Origin: Phoma sp. XZ068
Taxonomy: Eukaryota > Ascomycota > Dothideomycetes > Pleosporales > Didymellaceae
DNA length: 64,000 bases
Assembly: GCA_004835665.1 (NCBI GenBank)
Contig: RBKR01000028.1
Span: 1 to 64,000, forward strand
Direction: 5' to 3'
A program made the position numbers and the translations under genes. Under the pieces are notes generated by a model. That model was given only the letters and a program-made list of their open reading frames with translations. It was not told the DNA's origin and did not search any database. Within the stretch, counting starts at the first letter, position 1. Each line of letters opens with the position of its first letter. Of this stretch, positions 27,302 to 39,008 are shown piece after piece.

Positions 27302-29480
27302 TCACCTTCTTCTCTTGTATAACTGCTTCATCTTGGCCAGTTCTTCTTCCATTAACTTAATCCGTTTAAGCATCGGACTTGTTGACGCATCCCTGGACGG
27401 CTTCCGTTTCCTTGGCTTGAATGAGGATAGAAGGATGTCAGCCTTAGAGAGGGAAGCTTCTTGCAAAGTGTCTTTCGAGTTGTCATCGCTATCTGATAGG
27501 TTCACCTCCTCTACTACCATGGTAGGTCCCTTGTCTTGAATGTCACAAGGATATCCAGGCGCTTTCTGAGGGGAAGAGGCGAGCGGTCGATCCATGTCCG
27601 AGTCCACGCCTATAGTGAGCGGGTCGCTCTCGGTAACTCTCGCAAAGCGATGCCACGTAAAGCTGTTGTCAAAGTAGCGATCGATCAAGTCTGGTTGCAG
27701 TTTAGCTGGATACGCGCGGTCCAAAGCATACGCTCCTGCGTGTGTTGAAGGGTTATGTCCAGTCTGGAAGGACAAGAGATGCAAGAATCCATTGTAGTCT
27801 CTTGGCGTGTTTGGATCAAAGGGTTACAGGAGGGCAGGAATATGCTTCTTGCTAATACTGACAGCGATCTGACGATATATCTGGAGATTAAGAGTTATTG
27901 GGCATTCTGTGGTAGCCTGCTGGAGGCTCTTGGAGCAGGCCGCTAGGCTGAAACAAGCTGTAGGATTGTCGCTGACTGTAAACAGGTGCGGGTTGGTAGC
28001 GACAGTAGGATTGACAAGCTTCAACTGTCGCACGAGGAAATCGCTGAACGGTCTGATATACCCCAGGTACAGGAACAAGGCTCGTTCGACTACTGGACAC
28101 GGCACCCGGACAATGTAGAAGGAATTGTTCGAGCGGGTGCTAGCTTTGTTGTAAGAGAAAACAAGCATGATGTGTGCTTTGTAGATGAATATGTTCCGTG
28201 GTACAGCTGCTGTATCCGCCCACCGAATAATGCGAAGCTCTTCTCCTCTTGCTGGCATGCCACTAGTTAAGTGGATACCTCCAAATAGAAGTCTGACAAA
28301 GCGGTCGCGCCGCTTGAGATAAGCAACCGCTCGTCTCCGCCTGTCGCCTTGCAAGGCGAACCCTCCGCCGTCTGCGCGGAAAGCTCGACGGCTGAGGTGC
28401 TTGAAGCTTGACTGCAGCTTGTTATGGGGGTCTTGCAGGAACGAGTGACCAGGTCGATGCTTTGCGAGATCATCGCGTAGGTCGTGTAGTCCGACATCAG
28501 GCCACCAGTCAAACATCAACTTGCGCGCCTCCTGCTCTATCCGAGCGAGGAGGAAATGGGTTGTCTGGCGAAATTCGTGCAGACTGATCTTGGACCCAGC
28601 AATCTCCAGCGTCTGGCTATCAAGCGACCAAGATATATTTGTCCTTGCACCTTCACGCTTTGCAATCGCTCTGCCGTGCTGCAGACGCTCTATCAGATAT
28701 CCCATTGGCGAGAAGCTCCCTCTCTGAAGATACTTAGGTCGTATCTCGGCGCACAGCCTCCTTCCTTGATCTGAGTACGTTGCTCGTGCTGGCCATGGGA
28801 CTTTCAAAGTGCCGTACTCCCTTAATGGCAGCGCATACTCAAGGATGACGAGTCTTCCAACCCAGATAAGCGCTGAGAGATAGGGAGTGTAGTCGTACGC
28901 TGTGCGAAACGCTAACTCGTAGGGATGGATTCCGAGCACACCGGAAAAGTGAACAATAGCTTTGCTTTCTACTGGTCCGTCGGTTGAGATATCAGTCCAG
29001 AACATGGCGAGCAGCTGGAACAAGCCTCGAGGATGCTGAGGGAAGCACCAGAGGGATGAGATGCACCTCGTTCGAATTGCAGTGGCTTACCGAGCTCTGC
29101 CCACATGAAGTCCATTGTTTGTACTTGGCATGCGTTAAGTCGAAGTCCAAAAATCTCGTACGGGTCTTGTCGTTGCTCGCGGCACGCTTGCCTTGAGCGA
29201 AAGACATAGCACAGGAAGCGGTAAAGATAGGAGCGGTACTTCGAGCGCGTCGCTTGTCGCTGGGGTAGCTCAAAAGGGCAGGCGTAGAAGTGTGAGCCCC
29301 AACTGCGCAGCCAGCAACACATAGCCCGCGGTGTCTGCGCTAAAGTCTCCTCGCACCTGTCGAGCACTTGACTCGCCAATTTAATGAGACCTCGCAGCCT
29401 TGCCTCGGTATCGGCGGTGCTGATCCATTCAGCGCAATTCCATGATCCTAGATTCAGATCTTCGTTCCTGGATGATGGAG
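27302..29480 (-). pseudogene. TLH4: broken helicase-free TLH paralogue (recombinase-like core)
   Basis: Homologous to TLH5 over the central region. A frameshift lies near 29,000-29,030, between the segment ending in a Ser/Cys-rich stretch and FQLLAMFWTDIS. An in-frame TAA at about 27,824 separates ISKKHIPALL from PFDPNTPRDYNGFLHLL. The zinc-finger N-terminus is missing: homology starts near LGSWNCAEW at about 29,470. The core retains SGMPARGEELRIIRW, SYNKAS, IYRQIAVSISKKH and QTGHNPSTHAGAYALDR, then a basic coiled-coil tail, KRIKLMEEELAKMKQLYKRRR. No helicase follows in frame. It is a decayed gene. Confidence 0.82.
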
Positions 29481-29686
29481 CCCGTGACGTAGCTTCCGAG
29501 ACTGCTCATTTTCCGCAATAGCCGAAGTATCGAATTATGACATTCCCTATTCTAGAGAAGGCACGTGTGTTTGTGCGATCGTTTTAATCAACGTTGCGGT
29601 TCTCCGAAACCTCTGAGCTAGTCACTGAGGCTATCGAATGACTTTGCTCGCTTAGCGGGTGTCCCTTTTCTTCCGCCTCGCTATCC

Positions 29687-32611
29687 TTATCTTTTCTTTC
29701 TCTTTGTATATTTTCTACCAATGCCCTCACAACAGCTGCTGACCCCCCTTCTTGTTAGTCTAGCTGGATGTAATACATTCTGGTCCTGATGCACGTTACA
29801 TGGGTCACTGCTCAGCCTGCGCTTGCTTTGTCGCAGTAGTCCCTCTTCAAGCGGTCTTGCCTCAATTATTTCTTGGTCTCCGCTACCGAATGCGACGGGT
29901 TCCTTATCCGACACACCGAAATCTGCTGCTTGATCCGCCGGCTTCGTTGTCAGCGTCACTGTCTCTTGCATCTGTTCATCTAACGTGCCCGTATCAAGTT
30001 CTCTGTCTATAGGTATCTCCTCAGTGATCCCTAGGAATCGATGCCAGACGAAGCTGTTGTCGAAGTAGCGGTCAATTAGCTCTGGCTGCAGTCTAGCTGG
30101 ATAACCTCTTTCGAGAGCGTAAGCGCTTGCATGTATTGAAGGGGTGTGGCCCGTCTGAAAGGCCAATAGGTGAAGGAAGCCATTTCGGTCCTTTGGGATG
30201 TTCGGGTCGAATGGCTCCAGCAATGTCGGAATGTGCTTCTTGCTAATGGCAACAGCGACGTGCCGATAGATGCTCAGCTGAATTCGAACAGGGCAATCTG
30301 GCGTAGCCTGCTCTAAGCTCTTCGAGCAGTCAGTCGCACTAAAGCAACCTGTCGGATGACAGCTCAAGGTGAAAAGATGCAGATTCGTCTTCGTTTATGC
30401 ATCGACGAGCTTCAATTGCCGAAGGAGAAAGTCGGTGAAGGGCCTTATATAGGCAAGATACAGGAACAGAGCTCGCTCAACTGTGGGACAAGGCACCCGA
30501 ACAATGTAGAACGAGTGATTCGCTGTCGTGGACACTTTGTTGTAAGCGAAAAGTAGCATGATGCGTCCTTTGTGTATCACGATGTTGCATCGTACAGCAA
30601 CAGTGTTCGCCCAGCGTATGATGCGGATCTCCTCGCCCCTGGCGGGCATGCCGCTGGTCATGTGGATCCCCGCAAAAAGGAGCCGAACGAAATCGTCACG
30701 TCTCTGCAGATACGCCAGCGCTCGCTTGCGTCCATCGCCCTGCAGTGCTAGCCTCCCTTCTCGAGGAGAGAACGCTCGACGGTGAAGATGCTTGAAGCTC
30801 ATTTGTAGATTGTTGTCAGGCTCCGCTAAAAATGAATAGCCTGATCGATAGCTTGTGAGTTCATCTTTGATCCCATGCAAATCGACATCAGGCCACCAGT
30901 GGAACATCAGCTCGCGGGCTTCCCGATTGATCCTATCCAGAAGAGAGTGCACCGTAGAGCGCAACTGCACAAGGGTGATTTGAGATCCGTTGATCTCGAG
31001 CATCTGACCATCAGGCGACCAGGAGATGTTGGTTCTCCCACCTTCCCGCTTTGCTATAGCTCTGCCATGTTGGAGGCGCTCAATGAAGTACCCAAGAGGC
31101 GCGAACGTACCGCGTTGAAGATACATGGGCCGGATCTCTCTGAGGAGTCTTGACCCCTGATCTGGATATGTCGAGCGTGCCTGGAGCGGAGGGTTCCACG
31201 ACTTGTAGGCTCGCGATGGGAGCGCATACTCCAGTGTGACGAGCCTCCCTACCCAGATCAAGGCTGAGAGATACGGCGTGTAGTCGTACGCGGTACGGAA
31301 AGTGAGCTTATACGGATGAATTCCAAGCACGCCAGAGAAGTGAATAACTGCCTTAGCGCCTGGATCGCCGTCTATTGAAGTGTCTGTCCAGAAGAGAACG
31401 AGCAGTCGGAAGATGGTTTCGAGAATGCAAGAAGGTAGAGGAGGCAGCGGCGACACAGTATTCGACGGGGCTCTCCTAGCCTCGTTCGACGAGAAATTGT
31501 CCAGCTCTGCCCAGATAGTATCTATCATCTCTGCCTGGGGTGCAGTAAGTGTCAGACCGTAGATGTCGTGCGCGTTTTGACCCTGTTCGAGGCAAACCTG
31601 CCTTGCTCGGAAGACATAGCAAAGGAAGCGATAGCAGTACGAGCGGTATTTTTTCCGAGTAGCCTGTCGCTTTGGCAGCTCGAACGGGATAGGGCAATAA
31701 TGCGGACCCCAGCTACGTAGCCAACAGCGGAGAACCCGCGATGTAGACGACAAGGTCTCTTCGCATCTGTCCAACGCGCGACTAGTAAGCTCAACGAGCG
31801 TCAAGAGCTTTGCCTCTGTAGCTGAGCAGCTACTCCACTCGGAGCCGTTCCACGATCCTAGGTAGAGGGCCTGGTGTTTATGCGAAGGAAGCTGAGATGT
31901 AGCAGCAATCACATTCAATGGTCTGCGTACGAACCAACGCGGCCACCCGCACTCACGAAGCCAGCGCGTATTCTCGTCATGCAATAGCTTGTCTGGGAGA
32001 CACACGTTTGCATGGGCTTCATTAGCAAGCCGGTGCTCCTCTTCGTCCTCCATACGGAGAAGCTCTGCCAGATCTGGGTCGCAGCAACCTTCTTCTTCTT
32101 CTTCCAGCCGCATCGACTGTTCATCATCCCTTTGCTCTCCCTCGTATTCCGCTTCTACAGACTCGACGCTGTTCGTCTGAGTGTGGTCTACGCGCCAGTA
32201 TTGCCCTGTCTTCCTGTGCGCGATCCATTGTTGAAGGAAGCATGAAACATCCTTCCTATGAACGATTGTATTCCTCAGACTGTGAGTTTTATTGAGGTGC
32301 TTCCGAAATTCTCCCCAATTGACTGTAAGCCAGATACAATGTGGGCAGCTGAACCCCCTTACAGGAGCCGCCAGGAACGGCAACACCCGGCTGTCGTTTG
32401 GAAGTGGGACGATGTTCGAGTCTTCCTGCGCTACGGGAAGATGTTCGTATCGGCGAAGTATAGCTGTGGATAGCCTGCTGCTGATGTTGTGATGTCGTTG
32501 GAGATGATTGGGGAGCACCTTTCGGGGAATGGCGCTTCTGCAGAGTGTGCAAAACAGATAGCCATGTGATGGCAGGTAGGAAATGATGTCTGGCGTTTCC
32601 CTCGCTTCTAC
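29687..32611 (-). pseudogene. TLH5: helicase-free TLH paralogue interrupted by an in-frame TAA
   Basis: One continuous reading frame from about 32,611 to 29,687 is broken only by a TAA at 30,392-30,394, after LRQLKLVDA. The next residues, TKTNLHLFTLS, continue the homology. The frame extends upstream of its first GTG to a C2H2 finger (LFCTLCRSAIPRKVLPNHLQRHH), and CTTTTAG ending at 32,612 looks like a 3' splice site, so a short first exon may lie further right. A second finger reads FSCPHC..LTVNWGEFRKHLNKTH. The core keeps SGMPARGEEIRIIRW, AYNKVS, IYRHVAVAISKKH and QTGHTPSIHASAYALER. The protein ends in a basic tail (RKYTKRKKR) with no helicase. The stop codon could come from CAA by one C-to-T change. 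Confidence 0.82.
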
Positions 32612-32639
32612 CTAAAAGCAAGCAGTCAATCAATCTGAG

Positions 32640-33019
32640 GATACTGGCATAGTTGCCCGCCTACCTGCCTCAGCGAGAAGAGAAAGGGGGTTTGGAAGGC
32701 CAGACTGCAACGTGCAGCAGCTAGGATTGACAGGATGTCCTGTATAGATTTTCCACGTACGAGACATGGACTAGAATCAGTGCTTCCGCCCCGTGGTTGC
32801 AGCAGTTGCAACAGATGGGAGGTTCAGCACGGCAGTGGAGTCAAGATGGCTCAAAGGGGTAAGTGCAGGGGTAGACGTTGAGTCCATCCGCGACTAGTAC
32901 AAAATAAGGCAAAAAGGGTCCGTGCTGGTACTCCAACCTGTCGGTTCCCTGCCATGTAGGCAGGAATAGCATCTTCTCTTTTCTCGTCGTTGTGTATCAG
33001 GAAGAGCTGCTCTAGCTCG
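32640..33019. other. Intergenic, possible interior of a decayed element
   Basis: About 380 bp between the TLH5 5' end and the LTR-like repeat copy A. If copy A is a retroelement end, this could be its adjoining internal sequence, but no reverse transcriptase, integrase or long frame is visible. Confidence 0.35.
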
Positions 33020-33845
33020 AACTGTGCCAGCCTTACTGTACTGTCTACAGGATTTGATCGCGCTTGAGGGCTCGTTCTGATACGAGAATGAAGTATGACT
33101 ACGGTTATCACATTCAAGCGAAGAGGGATCTTCCGTACAGCACCACCTCGTCATCGTCTAAGCAGGCACGTGTTGCACGCTGATTACTATCAGTGCAAGG
33201 CCTTGTGACAAGCAAAGTCCTTTGTTGTGTACATTTCTCCTGGCTAAAGCCACATTGGAAAGCATTGCGAGTCAGTAGTTGGGCTTAGCGCAGACGCTAT
33301 GATGTAAACCAAGGTGATTGTCGGGGCTGCACTTCTCGCTTGCTCTGACAAGGCTTATAAGGAGAACTTTGAATTCCAGCACCCTGTCCCTCGTGGAATA
33401 ATACTTGCGATATGATGGCTTATTGTTGTTGAAAGGATTGGGGTTTCGCCACGATTGGATGATCGTGCTCGGCTTATTTTTGCGTTGATGTAATAGCCAC
33501 GCAGCTGTCTCTGTCATCACCAGTTCCTCTGCCTTACGATCAAACCATCTCTAAGCTCCGTCTGCGGTCATTGTGGCTTACAGTGTTTATGTGGTACGTA
33601 ATGACAAGTAGATATTATGCGTAAAGCTGATGGTTATGACATAAACAGCTGTAAGAGGTGACACTTCTTCCTTCTTTAGCTTGATGATAATGATGATTAA
33701 GTTATGCTGACCGTCAGTACCTGCGCGCTAAGAATATCATGCTGACCATTGTGCTGTGCTGACAATGGCGCTTACCGTAAGCATCTTTCTAACAGTAAGC
33801 GTCGCCCTGATGAGCTTGGCAACATGCGAATGCTGCTGGTAAGCG
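33020..33845 (-). repeat. LTR-like dispersed repeat, copy A (inverted relative to copy B)
   Basis: The reverse complement of this stretch matches 44,446-45,335 over most of its length, including GTTGCCAAG.TCATCAGGGC, TGTTAGAAAGATGCTTACGG, GCTTTACGCATAA and GGAGAAGTTCG-type internal blocks with scattered differences. There is no coding capacity. Size and lack of an open frame would fit a solitary retrotransposon LTR, but the ends are not sharply defined and no target duplication is seen. Confidence 0.7.
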
Positions 33846-33849
33846 TTCG

Positions 33850-34964
33850 CGACCTGAAGATGCCTCTACAGATTGCTGCACGTCGCACGTGTACCCAAAT
33901 CAGTACCAGTTGTTTCACGGCTCTCGTAGCCGCTTTGTCTGCATAATTACGCGATTGTGATGAAGATGGTCAGCACTTTGTTTGTGCGAACCCAGAGGGT
34001 GTATGGACGACGGCACAGGCTACAAAGAGGCACGCGTGATATGTAGCGTGTGAGCAGAGACTATTTCATTCACCGTTACAATGGTTTGCTCTGGTGCATT
34101 TGTGGTGGTGTTTCGAAGAACAACAGTCTTGCTCGAGTTTCCATAGATGACTCTTGGACATGGTTATTTGCAGAATACAAAAGACCACAATGACTGACGA
34201 CGCATCGCGTGCATGCAGGCGCCCTGGATACATGTGCGCGTCTCTGCCAGTGCACAGCCAATCTGCGAACTACCGTTTCTAGTAGAACGCGTGATGGCAC
34301 TGTGTCGATAAGGCGAGCACGCCTTTGCATTGCCTATCTAAAGAGCGTGTCAGGGTGCGAAGCAGAACCCTAAGGAATCTAGAGAGCTGCGGAGCTTTCC
34401 AGGTGTCCGCTTGAAGTGATATAATCTCTCAGAGGGCCAGAAATTGCGACGTTTTCTTAAGGAGAGTACTGTTGGCTAGTATTGAGTGTATATTCCTAAC
34501 AATCATTTCCAGTGCAGACGGTGGTTTCCCACAATCGTGGTTTTCCAGTGTTGGTTTTCCACGATGTTGGTTTCTACAATCGTATTGATTATGCTAGGTG
34601 ATTATGCTTACACTGCTGCCTTTCCAATGCTTATAGGAAAACTAGACTACCTGCAGTTGTTTTGATTGTGTACTCTGTGATACGTAAAGTAGGGAGTGTC
34701 TTCGCGGTCAAGAAGTAGCCTCATACAAGCCAGCGCTCTTCTTGTATGTGTTGTCAGCACTTTTCAGTAAGCGTCTCAAGTAGTCTGGACGTTTATTTCT
34801 GGCAAGCCCGTTCTCTGCGTCAGATAGTGTAATGTTGGTCTACTGTAGTATCTGTTAGATAGATCATTCTGCTTGGCTAGCTTTCATTGTAGTCGTGGCC
34901 TACTAGCATATCGATCAAAGGTTGAAACGTATTGAACACCGTCTTTGACCGACAGCACCGAACC
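33850..34964. other. Gene-free stretch
   Basis: About 1.1 kb of unremarkable sequence with only short random frames. I see no RNA gene, transposase or clear repeat in it. Confidence 0.5.
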
Positions 34965-35888
34965 ATGACTGGAAAGGAGCTTTCCGGCTACCATGCACTC
35001 CTCCACTCTTTAGACAAAGACCTGCTCGATGCCATACCCGACGAAAATTTCGTTTGTTTCAAGACTCTAGAGGCTCGTTTCTACCGCTCTCTGCCAGAGA
35101 AACTGCTCATTGGTCACCATGTCAACACTTCGTATCCGATATACGCATGTTGGCGACAATACGGTAACACACAACGGGCCAGCCTCTTTACTGCGGCAGA
35201 CGGTGACCAGAGGCAAATCAGCCTATCAGATCTAGCTCAACATAGCATCAGCCATCCTCTCGACAAAACGTACCCCAAAGGCCTTACAAAACTTGATGTT
35301 CCGGGCACCCTGCGATTCACGACCCTAGTCCGGTATTACTTCATCGCAGTGAGGCACGCTGAGTGCGATATGCTGAAGCACGCGGAATTGTTCAAAATTC
35401 GTCTTAATGCTACACTGGAGTGGATGGAGAAATACAGACTGTACAAAACATTGTGCAGCCCAGATGTGACCGGATCAGGCGTCGTGCATTGCAGCGAAGT
35501 TAGTAGCAATGAAGAGTGTACACCCACCGGTTGCAGCAACACAGCGTGCAGAAAGATCCCGATCAAGGGAAATGGGATTGAGGAGACAAGAAAACATTCG
35601 AGGGAGACTAAGGGTCAAGCTGATCGACCTGCCGCGGAAATTGATGCAACAAGCTCTGGCGAGGAAAAGGACCAAGAAGCAGTTAGCAAACAGATCGGTA
35701 TGGAGCAGCATCTCCGTACCATCGACGCATATGTCAAGTGCAGAATCTCAGCAGAGTCATCAGATGTCGGCTATGCAAGGACTGATTCTAGTGCGAATGA
35801 AGCATGCTTTACAGAATCGCCAGATGGGTTCTATTCGCCAGCCGAGGTACCGCTGCCTGCGAATCCCACTGCTCAGGACATGGCCTAA
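34965..35888 (+). CDS. Hypothetical protein, unrecognised
   Basis: 307 residues from the ATG at 34,965 (MTGKELSGYHALL); an in-frame TTG lies 33 bp upstream. The first about 190 residues look like a folded domain with mixed helices (LRFTTLVRYYFIAVRHAECDM, LEWMEKYRLYKTL). The remainder is polar, rich in Ser/Glu/Lys and probably disordered. There is no signal peptide or membrane segment, and no family is recognised. A further 74-codon basic frame begins 15 bp after the stop (35,904-36,128) and could be a downstream exon. The length of open frame in a gene-poor region supports a real or recently real gene. Confidence 0.5.
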   Translation: MTGKELSGYHALLHSLDKDLLDAIPDENFVCFKTLEARFYRSLPEKLLIGHHVNTSYPIYACWRQYGNTQRASLFTAADGDQRQISLSDLAQHSISHPLDKTYPKGLTKLDVPGTLRFTTLVRYYFIAVRHAECDMLKHAELFKIRLNATLEWMEKYRLYKTLCSPDVTGSGVVHCSEVSSNEECTPTGCSNTACRKIPIKGNGIEETRKHSRETKGQADRPAAEIDATSSGEEKDQEAVSKQIGMEQHLRTIDAYVKCRISAESSDVGYARTDSSANEACFTESPDGFYSPAEVPLPANPTAQDMA

Positions 35889-36586
35889 CATGGAGGTACG
35901 GTCATGTCGCAACATAGTCGGACAAAACGGAAGAGGGGATCTTGCAGTTCAGTCTCCAGTAAGGGCAGTGAAGATGATATGACAAAGCGGGCCAATCTAC
36001 AGCCGCAAAATACCAAGTGCACAACGGTCAGGACTTCCGGCGGCCGTGTGCCAAGGGTGCGTCGCTACCCGGGCCAGACTGCCGCAGTCACGCCCGGGAG
36101 GAATTTCATCCGACAATGGGGCTCTTGAACCGAGTGTCCTCGCTGACTGATCGCTTCTGGGGTAAGTGGTCTAGCCGCTTGTATCCCTGCAGCTCGCGGT
36201 ATCCTCGACAGTTTATGGGTCATTATCCAAGGAAAAGAAACAGCGTTATGGGTAGAAAGAATTGCATTTAGATTGCGTTGTACAGTTCGTGCGTCATGCG
36301 AGTATGGCATCTCGCATTCAGTGTTGGTAGACAGAGAGAGAGAGAGATTCAAGTCGAAATGAGCGACCTTTGCAGCTTGTGCTTACGTTATATACTTACA
36401 TTCTAGAAAGTAATTACGTGAGTGAAAGCAATCCGTCTACGAATGGAGCAACAGAATGCGTGGGAATGGAGACATGTGAGCCGTAAAGAAGCAAGGTTGA
36501 GGGCAATTCAGTCAGTACACTACAACACTTGGCGCGCCCTACCACATCTTCGGACATTAGAACGCCTGATCATTTGTGTCGAGATG

Positions 36587-37856
36587 TCAAAGATAGATGA
36601 TGATGCATTCGCAAATGGTATAGACTGAACACCTGCGAAGATGGTGGTGCAGCATGATTGGGAAGAAATGACGACGAGTGTGCAGGCGCACTTCTAGCTT
36701 CGATAGCACAGCCTCTGGGTCAAAAGGAACTAAGCCGGCACCTCTAAATCCTCCCTGGATATTGCTCCTAGTAATTGAGAGGTCAAAAGCTGCTCTAAAG
36801 CACGGCAAGAACTCAAGTTTGGTAACGCGAGTAATCTTGTTACGCATTAGCAGCTCAGCTTGGCGGCCATAGGCCTTCTTCAACGGGCGAAAACACCCAA
36901 CATCAAGCGGCTGAAGCAGATGCGACGAGTGCGGGGGCATACACAATGTAATAATCTTGTGCTCCTCGCAGTATTGGTGGAAATTGACTAAGTTGTGACT
37001 CTCATGGCCATCTAGAATAAGTAGACGATGGCTGCCAACAGTGCGCTCCTTAATGTGCTCATTGAAGTGCTGTATCCACTTGAAACCAAGCTCGTTGTTG
37101 CTCCAACCGTTCTCAGAGACGCTCATAATCCAGTTGTCAGGTACAATTGGCCCCTTATACCAGGCAGACAGATGGTGCTTGCCTTGGAAGATGATGAAGG
37201 GTGGGATAGCCCAACCCATCGCGTTGACGCCTTGGATATCGCTGGTCCACTCACGGTCGCCCTGCTGCACGGTCTTTGGTCGTCCGCGACGCTCAGAGCC
37301 TGTGACAACAGCTCCTGTTGACATCACGCCTATCATGAAGCCAGACTCGTCAAAGTTGTAGGTGTCTTCGTCTAGGATACCATACTTGGCTTTGGTATTC
37401 TTGATTAGACGGGGCCAGGCACCCAATCACCTCAGGATCCTCAAATTTTGCTCTGCTGTAGTCGTACTTTCGAATAAATCTGATTTTGAGCTCCGCTCGG
37501 CGCTTGACGAACGTGCCAGCCCAGTTCTTGCCAACAGGTAGTTGGTGACGCTCAGCGAGCAGAGAATTGGCCATATCCTCTACATCAGCAAGCCGCGGCG
37601 GGTATCCTCGCTCGTCCAGCTTGATTATATGCTGGACAATCACCTCCTCTTCAGCACTTGTCAGCTTCATTGAGTTGGCTGAGCAATCGCGTCGTGAGCG
37701 CGTTCCCGCGCGTCTTCGTCTTAGCGTGCTTTCTGCCACCTTATAGACTGCTCCAGCGCGCGGCACAGTAAGACTCATGTCTTTTTGAAGGGCCTGGAGA
37801 GCTAGCTGAATATCAGACTCTTTTGAGATAGTTTTAGCTTGGTTACGTTGGGACAT
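36587..37856 (-). pseudogene. Fot5-like transposase, frameshifted
   Basis: A single transposase is split by a frameshift near 37,415: the N-terminal frame ends after KFEDPEVIG, and the rest resumes in another frame at AWPRLIKNTKAKYG. The N-terminus (ATG at 37,856) has a psq-like helix-turn-helix. The core has YNFDESGFMIGV, LLILDGHESHNLVNF and HLLQPLDVGCF, the three catalytic Asp regions. The C-terminus keeps GAGLVPFDPEAVLSKLEV and then ends in unrelated residues. It belongs to a different subfamily from the elements at 13, 57 and 59 kb and is close to the relic at 50 kb. Confidence 0.88.
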
Positions 37857-37899
37857 TGCGGGTTGTGTGAAGTTTGGTGTGGTCTTGGCAAAATCCCGT

Positions 37900-37955
37900 C
37901 ACTCGCCCGGGGCCGGTCACTCGCCCGGGGCCGGTCACTCGCCCGTGAGTACAGG
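37900..37955. repeat. Triplicated 18-bp GTCACTCGCCCGGGGCCG, probable transposon end
   Basis: Three near-identical tandem units lie about 45 bp upstream of the Fot5-like transposase start. The position suits a terminal repeat of that element. I find no matching inverted copy near 36.0-36.6 kb, so the other end appears lost. Confidence 0.6.
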
Positions 37956-38343
37956 CTACTGTTGCTGTACCTATAACAAGCCTACCTAGCGCATAACCTT
38001 CTATCAACATAGAATGCAAACTAGTCTTTGATAATCTAAGTATAAAGGAGTGCTTCAGAAAATGCGTGCTGCAGTAGAGCCGTGTGTATCTAATCATTAG
38101 CTAAGCATAGTTACCAACATACTGCTTCGCGAGCTCACGCGTGAAGCATGCAGGAACTTTTGCTATCACACTATATTGGCAATAACCAGCTCAGCGCCTG
38201 AAGTTAGCCACCTCAGCTCTCGTTGGTATGTGATTCACTGAACAAATGAACTTGGCAGTCGCTGGATCAATCCGCCTGCGCCCACTTGGAAAACTGCACA
38301 TAGGGGTCAACGGCCACACACGACACACGATGCAACACCACAC

Positions 38344-39008
38344 TTACTCGTCTTCTGCTTTCTCCCTCGCCTTGCTCTTTTTCTCGCCGTTCCATATCCG
38401 CAGCTTCTCCAGCAGCATTGTTCCGTAGTAAAATGTCTGGCTGTCCCCGCCACCCATGGTGCCACTATTCTTGAGAAAGGTAGTAATAGCATGTACAGAG
38501 GGCCCTTCGCTACGGGTGCTGGCCGAAGAGTCGATGAAATGGTGGCGCTGGGCGATTTTGCAGAGCTCTTTGGAGAGGTTGGTTTTGTTGAATGTTTTAT
38601 TTGAGCCAGGGATTTGAACTTTCTTGTCAAGCAGGGTGTTTAGTTTGCGCCGGATCGCAGTGGCCTGGGCATGTTAGTCGTATGTGGAATTATGTGACGG
38701 AGACCTGCATTCTCGTAGCAGGGGACTTCGACGTCGCCAAAATAGCCAACCGCCTCTTCAAGCTCAATGTCGAGGTAGCAATCTGGCATATCTGGGCGCG
38801 CTTTGGTAGCGGTGTGCTTTTTCGAAGCCGGTTTGCTTTTCGAAGCGGATTTGCTTTTCGAAGCGGGCGGTCGTGTGGCTCCTGGTGACGCGCTGTCCTG
38901 AGGCACCGCGTTTTCTTTGTCGGCGGTGTTATTCGTAGGCTTGCTGGTAGGGTACGGCGCTGGGCGCGCGACCTTCGCGCGGGACTTGGGACTCTTGACA
39001 GAAGGCAT
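38344..39008 (-). CDS. Possible DUF7726-like nuclear protein, two exons
   Basis: Exon 1 starts at the ATG at 39,008 and encodes a Lys/Ser/Pro-rich region (SKSKSASKSKPASKKHTATK) and then PDMPDCYLDIELEEAVGYFGDVEVPCYEN. Exon 2 (38,664-38,344) encodes ATAIRRKLNTLLDKKVQIPG, NKTNLSKELCKIAQRHHF and FLKNSGTMGGGDSQTFYYG, ending in a Lys-rich tail. The junction carries a good branch site (GACTAACAT) and acceptor CCCAG. The frame is kept only with a GC donor (GCAGGT, intron about 38,665-38,708), so the intron is tentative. The VPCYENATAIRRK layout is like fungal DUF7726 proteins, which is a recollection and not a search result. Confidence 0.5.
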
